A DNA stretch of 64,000 bases from Haloterrigena salifodinae (GTDB taxonomy: Archaea > Halobacteriota > Halobacteria > Halobacteriales > Natrialbaceae). Positions within the stretch are counted from its first letter, which is position 1. Each line of letters opens with the position of its first letter. The notes below the pieces were generated by a model, which saw only the letters and a program-made list of their open reading frames with translations, was not told the DNA's origin and did no database searches. Position numbers and translations under genes: made by a program. The stretch lies in assembly GCF_003977755.1 (NCBI RefSeq), contig NZ_RQWN01000001.1, positions 1,673,969-1,737,968 on the forward strand, given 5' to 3'. Below, piece by piece: positions 1-8,678 of this stretch.

Positions 1-755
1 AGTTCGTCGGCGTTCTCGTAGTCCTCAATGTCGGTCTGGGCGATCGGTCGGACGGCGGTGATCTCGATGCCGTCGGCGAAGGGGGGTCGGCCGATCGCGA
101 TCCGGTAGTCCCGAAACTGGACGATCTTCATCCCCGGCTCAGAGAGCTCGAGGAAACCGTCGGGGGACTCCTTGGCGGCGTCGACGATCTCGCGGGCGTA
201 CTCGTCCATCGTCGCCTCGTCGAGGGGCTCGTCGGCGATCGCCTCGTAGCGCATCTCGCCGAGTTCGCCGCGCTTTGCCTTGGGCACCGCGCCCGTCTTG
301 AGGTGGACGCTCATCGTCTGATCGTCGAAGTAGGTCTCGACGGTGAGCGTGCCGACCTCGCGGGTCTCGGGGGAGACGTGTTCGACGTCGAGCCCCTTCG
401 CCCGGGCGACCTCCGCCTGGACGACGTCGCTGGTCAGGAAGGTGGCGCCGAGATCCTCGGCGAGATCCCGAATGAGGGCGTCGATCTCGCCCTCCGAGGC
501 GTGGCCCCGCTCGATGGCGTTGGGCCGCTCGCCGACGTACTCGAGTTCGATGACGCCCTCGTCGGCGAGGTCGGCGAGACGCTGGAGTTCCTCCAGCCCG
601 TCCCAGCCGGTATCGATCCCGTCGTTGGCCTGCGCTTCGAGTTCCGCGACGACCGCTTCCGGTACCGAAATCGTCGCTCCCTCGAACTGCCCGTCGTCGA
701 CTGTCGCCGAGACGCGGCCATCGATGACCACGCTCGTATCCGGCACGACGTTCAT
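1..755 (-). CDS. PIN-domain ATPase (PilT-like/VapC family), N-terminal part, truncated by window edge
   Basis: The reading frame starts at ATG 755 and runs off the left edge with about 251 residues visible. Residues 1-130 form a PIN-type nuclease domain: PDTSVVIDG near the start supplies the first acidic residue, and acidic residues recur around EGEIDALI and TSDVVQAE. After a linker, residues near 215-240 (MKIVQFRDYRIAIGRPPF) match the entry into the PilT-like ATPase domain of archaeal PIN-ATPase-KH proteins. The P-loop and KH domain would lie beyond the edge. Members of this archaeal family are thought to act on RNA, but their substrate is unknown. A TATA-like box at 777-786 lies about 26 bases upstream, which supports this start and a leaderless mRNA. 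Confidence 0.85.
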   Translation of the reverse strand, partial: MNVVPDTSVVIDGRVSATVDDGQFEGATISVPEAVVAELEAQANDGIDTGWDGLEELQRLADLADEGVIELEYVGERPNAIERGHASEGEIDALIRDLAEDLGATFLTSDVVQAEVARAKGLDVEHVSPETREVGTLTVETYFDDQTMSVHLKTGAVPKAKRGELGEMRYEAIADEPLDEATMDEYAREIVDAAKESPDGFLELSEPGMKIVQFRDYRIAIGRPPFADGIEITAVRPIAQTDIEDYENADE

Positions 756-776
756 ACGCTAACTGGTCGACGGACG

Positions 777-786
777 CCTATAAGGG
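777..786 (-). promoter_or_regulatory. TATA-like box for the PIN-ATPase gene
   Basis: On the minus strand this reads CCCTTATAGG, centred about 26 bases before ATG 755, the normal archaeal spacing for a leaderless transcript. Confidence 0.55.
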
Positions 787-949
787 TGTTCCACCTGCGA
801 AAGTCGTATCGGCGGGACCTACGACGCTCGTAGTTCCCGTATTCGACCTGCTCGAGGCCACGACCGTCTTCGCGTTCGACAGGAACCGAGCGGCCGCTCT
901 GCCGACTGCGACCGGTGGCCTCAACTCGCCGCCCGTCGATGACTCGCCC

Positions 950-2134
950 ATGGAGGTCGCCGAACTGACCCGCGAACTCGTCTCGATCCCCAGCCACGCG
1001 GACGAGAGGGCCGCGGGAGACTACATCGAAGCGTGGCTCCGCCGCGAAACCGACGCCGACGTGGTTCGGGACGAGGTCGGGAACGTACTCGCCCGTCGGA
1101 GCGGAGACGGAGGCGCTGGCGCAGGTGCAGACTCACGGACGGACTCGAGTCCGGGAGACGAGACGACGCCGGCGGGACGGTCGCTGGCGCTGGTCGGCCA
1201 CCACGACGTCGTCGAGCCGGCCGACGCGCAGCTCGAGGACGGCGAGTACGTTCTGGAGGAGCGGGACGGTCGCCTCTACGGCCGCGGTGCGGCCGACATG
1301 AAGGGTGCCGTCGCAGCCGCCATGCTCGCGTTTCGCGACGCTGTAATCGGGAGCAACGAGGGGGAGGAAGACGGAGACAGAGATGGTGACGGGGCGGTGG
1401 AACTCGTCTTCGCGAGCTTCGTCGGCGAGGAGGTCGGCGGCGTCGGCGCGCGCCACGCCATCGACCGCGGGTTCGCGCCCGACTACGCCGTCGTCGGCGA
1501 GGGCTCGACGGGCTACTCGGGCCCGGGCGTCACTGACGTCGCGGTCGCTCACAAGGGCCGTCGCGGATCGACGATTACCGCCCGCGGGACGGCCGCCCAC
1601 GCCAGCGAGGTCGGCGCCGGCGAGAACGCCATCTATCGCGCGACCGACGCCGTCGATCGCGTCCGCGACCTCGAGCCGCCGTCGGTCGAGGTGGCCGGCG
1701 AAGACATCGAGGGAAGCCTCGCCGTCACCGAGATCGAGGGCGGCTCGGCGATGAACGTCGTCCCGGACCGCTGCGAACTGACCGTCGACGAACGGACCGT
1801 CCCGGGAGAGCGGGCCGCCCTCGAGCGCGTCGAGGATCTCGCTGGCGTCGAGTGGACCGTCGACCAGGACTTACCGCCGATGCGCTGCGACGACGAGGCG
1901 TTCGCGACGGCGGTCCTCGAGGCGGCCGACGACGTCCAGTCGGGGTCGCCGAAACTGATCACGAAGCCCCACGCGACCGACGCGGGGTGGCTCGCCGAGG
2001 CCGGCACGGAGTGTGTGATCTGTGGCGCCGCCGAACCCGGCGAGGCCCACACCGAAGACGAGAGCGTCTCCCTCGAGGTCCTCGAGCGGTGCCGGGAGAC
2101 CTATCGGACGGTGGCGGCGTCGTGGCTCGACTAG
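950..2134 (+). CDS. M20-family metallopeptidase/deacylase (ArgE/DapE/CPG2-like)
   Basis: This 394-residue protein has the M20 zinc-enzyme layout. GHHDVVEP (near residue 84) carries a metal His and the Asp two residues on; GRGAADMKG (near 115) gives the bridging Asp; FVGEEVGG (near 160) gives the catalytic and metal Glu; a late AHTEDE (near 366) gives the last His. The middle section, with AHKGRRGSTITARGTAAHAS, is the dimerisation lid domain. Such enzymes hydrolyse N-acyl amino acids or small peptides in the cytoplasm (acetylornithine, succinyl-diaminopimelate, Xaa-His). The exact substrate cannot be read from sequence, so no symbol is given. An acidic Gly/Asp-rich insertion near residues 50-65 looks like halophilic decoration. 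It converges on the glycosyltransferase gene that follows, with 18 bases between the two. Confidence 0.88.
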   Translation: MEVAELTRELVSIPSHADERAAGDYIEAWLRRETDADVVRDEVGNVLARRSGDGGAGAGADSRTDSSPGDETTPAGRSLALVGHHDVVEPADAQLEDGEYVLEERDGRLYGRGAADMKGAVAAAMLAFRDAVIGSNEGEEDGDRDGDGAVELVFASFVGEEVGGVGARHAIDRGFAPDYAVVGEGSTGYSGPGVTDVAVAHKGRRGSTITARGTAAHASEVGAGENAIYRATDAVDRVRDLEPPSVEVAGEDIEGSLAVTEIEGGSAMNVVPDRCELTVDERTVPGERAALERVEDLAGVEWTVDQDLPPMRCDDEAFATAVLEAADDVQSGSPKLITKPHATDAGWLAEAGTECVICGAAEPGEAHTEDESVSLEVLERCRETYRTVAASWLD

Positions 2135-2152
2135 GCGCAACGGGAGAAACAG

Positions 2153-3256
2153 TTACTTCGGCGAGCTGTGCGAGTCGTCGGAGAACCAGTCGTCGGTGAC
2201 GTCCGCCGGAGACGCGGTTTCCGAGGATCGGACGGTCCGGTAGAGGTGCTCGAGTTGCTCGAGCGTCTGCCGGACGTCGTAGCGCTCGATGGCCGCTCGC
2301 GTGTCCCGATCCGACCGGAGACAGCGTTCAACGGCGTCGGCCATCGCCTCGAGGTCGCCGTATGCGAACCGTTCGCCGTTATCGGGACCGATCGTCCGGT
2401 CGAACGGCGGGACGTCGGACGCGACGACGGGCGTGCCGCAGGCGTTGGCCTCGAGCGTCGAGAGTCCGAGCGTGTCGGCGGTCGAGGCGGTGACGAACGC
2501 GTCGATCGAGGAGTAGAAGATCGGTAGCTCCTCGCGGGGGAGAAAGCCGCGGATCTCGACGTTGTCGGGCGCTTCGCGCTCGAGGCAGTCGCGGTAGGGG
2601 CCGTCGCCGACGATGACGAAGTCGTACTCCGGGAGCGTCTCGGCGACGCGGAGGATCTCGCTGACGTTTTTCTCCATGCTGAGCCGGCCGCTGTAGCCGA
2701 TGACTGTCCGGTCGGGGTACCAGTCTTCGTCGGTTGGCTGGAAGAACTCCATGTCGATGCCGACGGGGAGCTGAACGTGTTCCACGTCGCGTTCGATTCG
2801 GCTCGTTGAGGCCGTGATGATGTCGAAGCTCCGGAGGAGCGCGTTCTCCAGCGGGACGTACAGCTTCGAGAGCACGTTGGCGATCGACTCGAACTTGACG
2901 TTCTGGTGAAAGTACTCCTCGATCGGCGTGTGGTGGGTGTACACCGCGGGGAGATCGTGTTTCCGGGCGTAGTACCGACCGAGTATGCCGACCGTCGCCG
3001 GTCCGTGACAGTGGACGACGTCCAGCTCCGGAAGGGTCGACGGGCGTTTGAACACCGGAATTCGGTACCCAGGGTAGAACGGGTTCGACACCGATTTGAC
3101 CGGGATTTCGCGATCGCCGGGCTCGTAGTCGCCGTCCGGGTAGACGACGTACACCTCGTGTCCGTCCTGTTCTAACTCCTCGCGCCAGAGTTTGATCGTA
3201 TACGTGACGCCGTCGATCTCAGGGAAGTAGCTATCCGTAAAGAAACCAATTTTCAT
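2153..3256 (-). CDS. Glycosyltransferase family 4 (diacylglycerol-glucosyltransferase-like)
   Basis: The 367-residue protein has the GT-B fold. The N-terminal half opens MKIGFFTDSYFPEIDGV, the acceptor-domain start typical of MgdA/alpha-glucosyl-diacylglycerol synthase-like GT4 enzymes, with THHTPIEEY further in. The C-terminal nucleotide-sugar domain has GYSGRLSMEKN and the EX7E-type site TADTLGLSTLEANACGTPVV, in which the first Glu is Asp. It should transfer an NDP-sugar onto a lipid or glycan acceptor at the cytoplasmic membrane face. Its start codon directly follows the stop of the next GT4 gene, so the two are co-transcribed. Acceptor and sugar are not determinable here. Confidence 0.88.
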   Translation of the reverse strand: MKIGFFTDSYFPEIDGVTYTIKLWREELEQDGHEVYVVYPDGDYEPGDREIPVKSVSNPFYPGYRIPVFKRPSTLPELDVVHCHGPATVGILGRYYARKHDLPAVYTHHTPIEEYFHQNVKFESIANVLSKLYVPLENALLRSFDIITASTSRIERDVEHVQLPVGIDMEFFQPTDEDWYPDRTVIGYSGRLSMEKNVSEILRVAETLPEYDFVIVGDGPYRDCLEREAPDNVEIRGFLPREELPIFYSSIDAFVTASTADTLGLSTLEANACGTPVVASDVPPFDRTIGPDNGERFAYGDLEAMADAVERCLRSDRDTRAAIERYDVRQTLEQLEHLYRTVRSSETASPADVTDDWFSDDSHSSPK

Positions 3257-4246
3257 TCAGGTCACCTCGTTGTAAAGTGTCTGGTACCGGTTCGCGACCG
3301 ACTCGAGCGTGAACGCCTCGCTCCGTTCGGCTGCGTTCGATCCGAGTCGCGCCCGGAGGTCTGGATCCTCGAGTCGCTCGATGGCGTCCGCGAACGCGTC
3401 GACGCCGGCGTTCGACGCCGACACCTTCAGGCAGTCCTCGCCGTCCTCGAGCCAGGAGAACGTCTCGATGTCACGGATGAGGACCGGTTTGCCGGCCGTC
3501 ATCGCTTCCAGCAGTGCGATGCCCTCGTTTTCCTCGTAGGTGGGGAAACAGAAGATGTCTCCCGCTGCGAACGCGCCGCGGATGTCGTCGACGTAGCCGG
3601 TGAACGTGCAGTTGTCCGGCGACTCCTCGATGAGCCGCGTCGTTTCCCGACCCTTGAGCGAGAGGTCCAGCGGGCCGAACCACGCGAAATCGAGGTGGGG
3701 CAGCCGGCGGGCCAGTTCGACGAACGTCTCGAGACCCTTGCGCTTGATCACGTGGCCGACGAGGAAGACCGTCGGCGACTCGAGGTCGTAGCGCTCGCGG
3801 TACTCCGCCTCGAGGGACTCGAACCCGTCGAGTTTCTCGCCGTCGACGCCGTTCGAGACGACGGTCGTCCTCGCGTCGGTGTACGTCTCGATCAGCCGTC
3901 GGTTGTACTCGGAGGGACAGACCAGCGCGTCAGCCAGCCCGTAGGCCCACTCGAGGTACGGTTTCAGGGGCCTCGCGAGCGCGTTGGTAAACCGGAAGCT
4001 GTCCCCGAAGTCCTCGGCGGTGACGTGGGTGTGGGCGACGACGGGGATCCCCTGCGACCGCGCCCGCCGCGCGTACCAGACCGAGCGCGGGCCCATGAGG
4101 TTACAGTGGAGGACGTCGGCGTCCAGCGTCGGCTCGGTCGTGTACTCGACGTCCAGCTGATCCAGCATCTTCCGCTGGTGGACGACCGACTCGCGGATGC
4201 CGCCGGTGACGTGCTCTTCGAGTTCGAAGTAGTGGCTGATCTTCAT
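3257..4246 (-). CDS. Glycosyltransferase family 4
   Basis: A 329-residue GT-B enzyme. Residues 1-150 form the acceptor domain (HTHVTAEDFGDSF). The donor domain starts near GHVIKRKGLETFVELA and carries the EX7E motif in YEENEGIALLEAMTAGKPV, both Glu present. It is the promoter-proximal partner of the GT4 gene at 2153-3256; the stop of this gene abuts the start of that one. Together they probably add consecutive sugars to a lipid-linked or surface glycan. A sulfatase-like gene lies 85 bases upstream in the same orientation, so all three may be one unit. Confidence 0.88.
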   Translation of the reverse strand: MKISHYFELEEHVTGGIRESVVHQRKMLDQLDVEYTTEPTLDADVLHCNLMGPRSVWYARRARSQGIPVVAHTHVTAEDFGDSFRFTNALARPLKPYLEWAYGLADALVCPSEYNRRLIETYTDARTTVVSNGVDGEKLDGFESLEAEYRERYDLESPTVFLVGHVIKRKGLETFVELARRLPHLDFAWFGPLDLSLKGRETTRLIEESPDNCTFTGYVDDIRGAFAAGDIFCFPTYEENEGIALLEAMTAGKPVLIRDIETFSWLEDGEDCLKVSASNAGVDAFADAIERLEDPDLRARLGSNAAERSEAFTLESVANRYQTLYNEVT

Positions 4247-4331
4247 CCCGAGTATCTCGTGGCTGTGATAGGGTCGGTCGCGTTCGGGGGGATCGACGGG
4301 GCGGTGCGGTAGTGGTGACCGTGAGGTGACG

Positions 4332-5192
4332 TTACTCGACCTCGAGCCACGGCACCTCCATGAGCGGCGGGATGTACGTCTCGATGTGGTGTTCCCAGAC
4401 GCCCTCCTCGCCGAAGGCCTCGCCGTGGTCGGCGGTCACGACGACTCGCCCGTCCAGTTCCGAGACCAGTTCGGCGACGGACTCGAGGGCGATCCGCAGG
4501 TTCTCCTCGTAGAGCTCCAGGGCCGCCTCCCGCGTGCCGTTCTTGACGAGGTCGGTCGGATCGAGTTCGAGCCAGAGGCCCGCTTTCTGCGCGAATTCGC
4601 TGTCCTCGAGTCGGCTCTCGACTTTCGGTCGGATGGTATCGCTGAGCGACGACAGCGTCCCGTTGCCGCCGTCGGTCGCCTTCTCGGCTTCCTCCTGGCG
4701 ACGGATCCCCTTCTGGATCTGCTTGAGCTTCTGTCCCTTTCCGCGGGAGAGGTACGGAGCGTGGGGCTGCATGTAGTGGAGGACTGTCCGGTCAGCCCGC
4801 TCGACGGCGTCCTGATTGTTTCGGAACGCCTCGGCCAGTCCCTCCGGTGGGACCGTTCCGAGGTCGTCGTCCCAGCCGGACTTCCAGACGTCGAAGACGT
4901 TGCTGATGTGTTCCGACGCCGTCCACTCGTAATCGCAGCTGGCCCCCCATTTGAGTTCGTTCAGCGGGATTCCGAGGTCGTTGATGAACGGGTTTCCGGA
5001 GAAGTAGGCGATATCGTGCTCGTCGGTGAACGTTCGATACGCCCACTCTGGCGTGGACGAGCCGGTGCTCCACCGCTTTTCGAGCGTTCCATCGAGGTAC
5101 TCGTCATAGACGTCACGGAACACGTCGTACCGGCACGCGTCCAGCACCAGACAGTAGTCCCACTCTGACTCGAGGAAATGCTGGTCCTCCAT
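4332..5192 (-). CDS. Alkaline-phosphatase-superfamily (sulfatase-like) protein
   Basis: The 286-residue protein has the metal-site framework of the alkaline phosphatase/sulfatase superfamily: YCLVLDACRYDVFRD near the N-terminus (first metal Asp) and VVTADHGEAFGE near residue 250 followed by EHH (second metal site). It is short for a true sulfatase, usually above 400 residues, and has no CxPxR or SxPxR formylglycine motif. The nucleophile may be a Thr or Ser in the STGSSTPEW stretch. It has no signal peptide or membrane segment, so it probably works in the cytoplasm. Lying upstream of two GT4 genes, it may handle a phosphate or sulfate ester in glycan assembly. The reaction is unknown. Confidence 0.8.
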   Translation of the reverse strand: MEDQHFLESEWDYCLVLDACRYDVFRDVYDEYLDGTLEKRWSTGSSTPEWAYRTFTDEHDIAYFSGNPFINDLGIPLNELKWGASCDYEWTASEHISNVFDVWKSGWDDDLGTVPPEGLAEAFRNNQDAVERADRTVLHYMQPHAPYLSRGKGQKLKQIQKGIRRQEEAEKATDGGNGTLSSLSDTIRPKVESRLEDSEFAQKAGLWLELDPTDLVKNGTREAALELYEENLRIALESVAELVSELDGRVVVTADHGEAFGEEGVWEHHIETYIPPLMEVPWLEVE

Positions 5193-5316
5193 CGGTTGAG
5201 TTGGGGTTTCGAGTCGACAAACGTATGCTTACTGGTGTCCGGACAGTCACTGTAACTTTCCCGTCCTGATCAGTATCGGCCCGTAAACAGCCCTCAGGCC
5301 GCCTAATTCGGCTGTG

Positions 5317-6930
5317 CTACTCGAGGTAGCCGAGTTCGCGCAGGCGGTCGCGGGTCTCCTCGTCGGCCTCGGCCAGCGCGTCGGCGTCCTCGGCGTCCGT
5401 CTCGCTGGGGTCGATCCACGCGCCGCCGGCCGCCTGCTCGAAGCGGGCGAGCGCACGTTCGGCGGCGGCGACGACCTCGTCGTCGGCCGGGTCGACCGGC
5501 GTCGATTCCGCGGGGTCCTCGTCGAGTCGGTACCCCTCGTCGGGGATGCGGTCGGCGCGGACATACTTCGCGTCGGTGCTGCGGGCCGCGCGCAGGCGGG
5601 AGTAGGCCCGGTGATCGTCGGGCAGTTCGATCCCGGCCTCGCTGGCCTTCTCCTCCAAGTGGTGGAGTTCGATCACCGGCTGGGCATACTCGACGAACGC
5701 GTAGTCGTCAGCCACGTCGCTGCTCGATGCGTCGTCGGACGCCTCGCCGTCCGCGGCGTCGAGCACCGCCCGCTGTCCGGGATCCGGTTCCGGAGCCGCC
5801 TCGAAGGCGCGGTACTCGCTCGAGAGCAGGGACCGCGTCGGATCGCGGCCGGCGACGGAGCCGTCGTCCGCCGGCGCGAGCGCGTCGGCTGGATCGACGT
5901 CCAGCGCCTCGAGGACCGTGTGATAGCAGTCGAGCAACTCGACGAGGTCGTCGCGCCGGTCGGCCTCGAGGGCGGGGTGTTTGACCAGCAGCGGGACGTT
6001 GATTAGCTGGTCGTAGAGGGCGAACTCGTGGCCGTAGAGGTCGTGTTCGCCGTGGAGTTCGCCGTGGTCGGCGCAAACGACGACGGTCGTCTCTTCCCAT
6101 TGGCCGGTCTCACGGAGCCAGTCGAACAGGCGACCGAGTTCGGCGTCCATGTGAGCGATCTCGGCGTCGTAGAGCCCGCGGATGGCCTCCCACTCCTCGT
6201 CGTCGATGTCGCGGGCGCCCGAGTTGTACTCCTTCGAGTTCTGGCAGACCGAGCCCGGATCGACGCCGGGAGCGAACTCCTCGCGGTACTCCTCGGGCGG
6301 GTAGTAGGGCAGGTGGGCGTCCATCAGGTTGACGAAGGCGAACCAGCCCTCGTCGCTCTCGCTGTCGTCGACGAAGGACTTCGTCCGGTCGATGACCGAC
6401 GGCGTCTTCGTGTCGGCGCCCTCACCGCTGGCGAGTTTCTCGTGGGCCATCGCGCCGAGCCTAACGAGCTTCGACGCCAGGTCCCGAAGGTAGTCGTTGT
6501 CGTTGACGGTCTGCCAGGCGCTGGCCAGCGGCCCCGAGAGGACGTCGCCGGGGAGGACCTCGAAGAACGAGTCCTGCGCGTCGAACCCGTCGGTGAGGCC
6601 GGTGTAGGGAGTGATCCAGGCGTTCGAGGAGTAACACGCCGTGTCGTAGCCGGCCGCCGAGAGGACCTCCGCGAGAGTCGTCTCGTCCTCGAGGTACGGA
6701 CTCCCCTGATCGGCCCCGTGCTGGCTCGGGTACCGGCCGGTAAACAGCGAGGCGTGGACCGGCAGCGTCCACGGCGCGGGCGCGACGGCCGACTCGAAGA
6801 CGGTCGCCTCCTCTGCGAACGCGGAGAGTTCGGGCGTCGTTTCGCGCTCGTAGCCATACGGACCCAGTCGGTCCTTGCGGACCGTATCCAGCACAACGAA
6901 AAGGACGTTGGATTGCTGAGCGTCGTCCAT
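5317..6930 (-). CDS. Sulfatase-like hydrolase/transferase with Thr at the nucleophile site
   Basis: I choose the ATG at 6930, giving 537 residues that open VLFVVLDTVRKDRLGPYGY, the standard N-terminus of this superfamily. An in-frame start at 7071 would add 47 residues unlike the family, and a TATA-like box at 6953-6962 sits about 27 bases before 6930. The catalytic loop PWTLPVHASLFTGRYPS puts Thr (residue 55) where sulfatases have the formylglycine Cys or Ser, and His where they have Arg. ADHGELHGEHDLYGHE supplies later metal ligands. The family includes phospho-ester hydrolases and phosphotransferases as well as sulfatases, so the sulfatase label is structural only. The C-terminal 100 residues are Asp/Glu/Ala-rich. 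No signal peptide is seen. Confidence 0.87.
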   Translation of the reverse strand: MDDAQQSNVLFVVLDTVRKDRLGPYGYERETTPELSAFAEEATVFESAVAPAPWTLPVHASLFTGRYPSQHGADQGSPYLEDETTLAEVLSAAGYDTACYSSNAWITPYTGLTDGFDAQDSFFEVLPGDVLSGPLASAWQTVNDNDYLRDLASKLVRLGAMAHEKLASGEGADTKTPSVIDRTKSFVDDSESDEGWFAFVNLMDAHLPYYPPEEYREEFAPGVDPGSVCQNSKEYNSGARDIDDEEWEAIRGLYDAEIAHMDAELGRLFDWLRETGQWEETTVVVCADHGELHGEHDLYGHEFALYDQLINVPLLVKHPALEADRRDDLVELLDCYHTVLEALDVDPADALAPADDGSVAGRDPTRSLLSSEYRAFEAAPEPDPGQRAVLDAADGEASDDASSSDVADDYAFVEYAQPVIELHHLEEKASEAGIELPDDHRAYSRLRAARSTDAKYVRADRIPDEGYRLDEDPAESTPVDPADDEVVAAAERALARFEQAAGGAWIDPSETDAEDADALAEADEETRDRLRELGYLE

Positions 6931-6952
6931 TACGGAAGACAACTGAGTCCAT

Positions 6953-6962
6953 CTAAATAAAA
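6953..6962 (-). promoter_or_regulatory. TATA-like box for the sulfatase-like gene
   Basis: On the minus strand this reads TTTTATTTAG, about 27 bases upstream of ATG 6930. It is the main reason for choosing that start over the longer frame. Confidence 0.6.
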
Positions 6963-7095
6963 CGCGCCAACTATCTCGAGTCGGCGTGAAAATCGTCAAC
7001 GATAGTAAATTTCTGGGAGCTGACTCGTCTCTCCCGTATCGAACCGCCTCAACGATAATCAGACGTTTCAAGTCCGCTGACGATCCACGTCCGCT

Positions 7096-8115
7096 ATGAA
7101 CGAGCGAAATCGGCGGCGGCTTCTCATCGGCGCGTTCGGCGCGCTCGCCGTCTTCGCCGTGCTGTTCTTCGCGGTCGGTGCGCGCGACGTCATCGATAGC
7201 CTGTTCTCGGCCGCGCCCTCGCTGGTCCTCGCGACCTTCGCCCTCGCGCTGTGCTGGCTGGCTGCGTGGAGCCTGATGCTCCGGACCGTACTGGTCGCCC
7301 TGGACGTCAAGCTGCCGGTCGTCAAGGCGTTTTTCGTCTACGCCGGCGCCGTCTTCGCCAACAACGTCACGCCGTTCGGCCAGGCCGGCGGCGAGCCGGT
7401 CGCGGCGCTACTCATCTCGAAGACCTCCGACGCACGCTACGAGACGGGGCTAGCGGGGATCGCCAGCGTCGACGTGCTCAACGTCGTCCCCTCGATTTCG
7501 CTGATCCTCGTCGGGGTCGGCTACTACGGGACTACCGCCGCCATCGGCGACCGCCTCGAGACGGCGGTCGGCTCGGCGATCGTGCTGATCGCGGCGATCG
7601 TCCTCGCCATGGCGTTCGTCTGGCGACACCGGAACGCGCTCACCGAGCGGCTGCCGGCCGTCATCGCCCCCCGCCTCGGTCGCCTCGGACTCGCCCGCTT
7701 CCAGAGCGACACGCTCGAGGCGGACCTGACCGATCGGATGGGCCGCTTCTTCGAGAACATCGAGCGCGTCTCGACGGATCGCTGGCGTCTCTCCGCCGTC
7801 GTCGGTCTCTCGCTGGCCGGCTGGCTCTTCCAGACGGTCGCGCTCATGGCCGCCTTCGCGGCGCTGGGCGAACCCGTCGCGCCGTACATCCTGCTGTTCG
7901 TGATTCCGCTCGCGAACCTCGCGGGCGCCGCCCCGCTCCCCGGCGGGCTCGGCGGTATCGAAGCCGCCTTCGTCACGCTGCTCGTGCCGACCACCGGCAT
8001 TCCGGCGTCGACGGTCACTGCGGCCGTGCTCATCTTCCGCGGGGCGATCTACTGGATGCCCGTCTTGATCGGCGGCCTCTCGGTGTCCGCCTTCGGCGTC
8101 AAGGCCCTCGAGTGA
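7096..8115 (+). CDS. UPF0104 / lysylphosphatidylglycerol-synthase-type flippase-like membrane protein
   Basis: A 339-residue polytopic membrane protein with about eight hydrophobic segments. It carries the conserved NNVTPFGQAGGEPVAALL motif near residue 90 and PLPGGLGGIEAAFV near residue 280, both diagnostic of the UPF0104 (AglD/MprF transmembrane) family. Family members are flippase-like; the same domain forms the C-terminal half of haloarchaeal AglD. No soluble transferase domain is attached. It starts divergently from the sulfatase-like gene. A paralogue lies at 16006-16989, so the glycan region carries two copies. It may move a lipid-linked sugar across the membrane, but the substrate is unknown. 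Confidence 0.87.
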   Translation: MNERNRRRLLIGAFGALAVFAVLFFAVGARDVIDSLFSAAPSLVLATFALALCWLAAWSLMLRTVLVALDVKLPVVKAFFVYAGAVFANNVTPFGQAGGEPVAALLISKTSDARYETGLAGIASVDVLNVVPSISLILVGVGYYGTTAAIGDRLETAVGSAIVLIAAIVLAMAFVWRHRNALTERLPAVIAPRLGRLGLARFQSDTLEADLTDRMGRFFENIERVSTDRWRLSAVVGLSLAGWLFQTVALMAAFAALGEPVAPYILLFVIPLANLAGAAPLPGGLGGIEAAFVTLLVPTTGIPASTVTAAVLIFRGAIYWMPVLIGGLSVSAFGVKALE

Positions 8116-8180
8116 CGGCCGGGCGCGAGCGACCGAGCGGTTGATCCCCGTCGGGCACGGACGATCGGTCGTCGAAACGC

Positions 8181-8678
8181 ATGTACCGAGGTGGTCACAT
8201 CGGCTTCAACGCCCTCCTGTACGCCCCGTTCGTCCCGCTGGTGAGCCGCGGCTGGTCGCTCGAGTTAGCGCTCGCGGGAGCGGTCCTCGCCGTCGGACTG
8301 GCGAACCTCCCTGACGTCGACCAGCCGCTGCCGCGGATCCCCCACCGCGGGCCGACGCACACGATCTGGTTCGCCCTGCTCGTCGGGCTGTTGGCCGGCG
8401 TCGCGACGGCGCTGGTCGCCCCCTCGACGCCGTCGGCCTTCCGATTCGGATTCGTCGTTGGAACCGGCAGCATCGTCGCCCACCTCGCAGGGGATATCGT
8501 GACGCCGATGGGGATCAGCCCCCTCGCGCCGGTCTCGCGATACCACGTCACGCTCGACTGGTTCAAGTCCAAGAACGGCCGGATCAACCGGGCGTTCCTG
8601 CTGGTCGGATCGACCGCGCTACTCGCGTCGCTGGGTCTGACGATCGGACGGATCGGAACGGTCGCTCCGATCGGCTGA
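8181..8678 (+). CDS. DUF457/YdjM-type membrane-bound metal-dependent hydrolase
   Basis: A 165-residue membrane protein of the DUF457 family. Residues include GGHIGFNALLYAP, the PDVDQPLPRIPHRGPTHTIW motif (Asp and His putative metal ligands), and AHLAGDIVTPMGISPLAPV with the second His/Asp set. Four hydrophobic segments alternate with these motifs. The bacterial relative YdjM is LexA-regulated, but no catalysed reaction is established for the family. Its 3' end overlaps the 3' end of a second, convergent DUF457 gene by 60 bases. Confidence 0.82.
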   Translation: MYRGGHIGFNALLYAPFVPLVSRGWSLELALAGAVLAVGLANLPDVDQPLPRIPHRGPTHTIWFALLVGLLAGVATALVAPSTPSAFRFGFVVGTGSIVAHLAGDIVTPMGISPLAPVSRYHVTLDWFKSKNGRINRAFLLVGSTALLASLGLTIGRIGTVAPIG

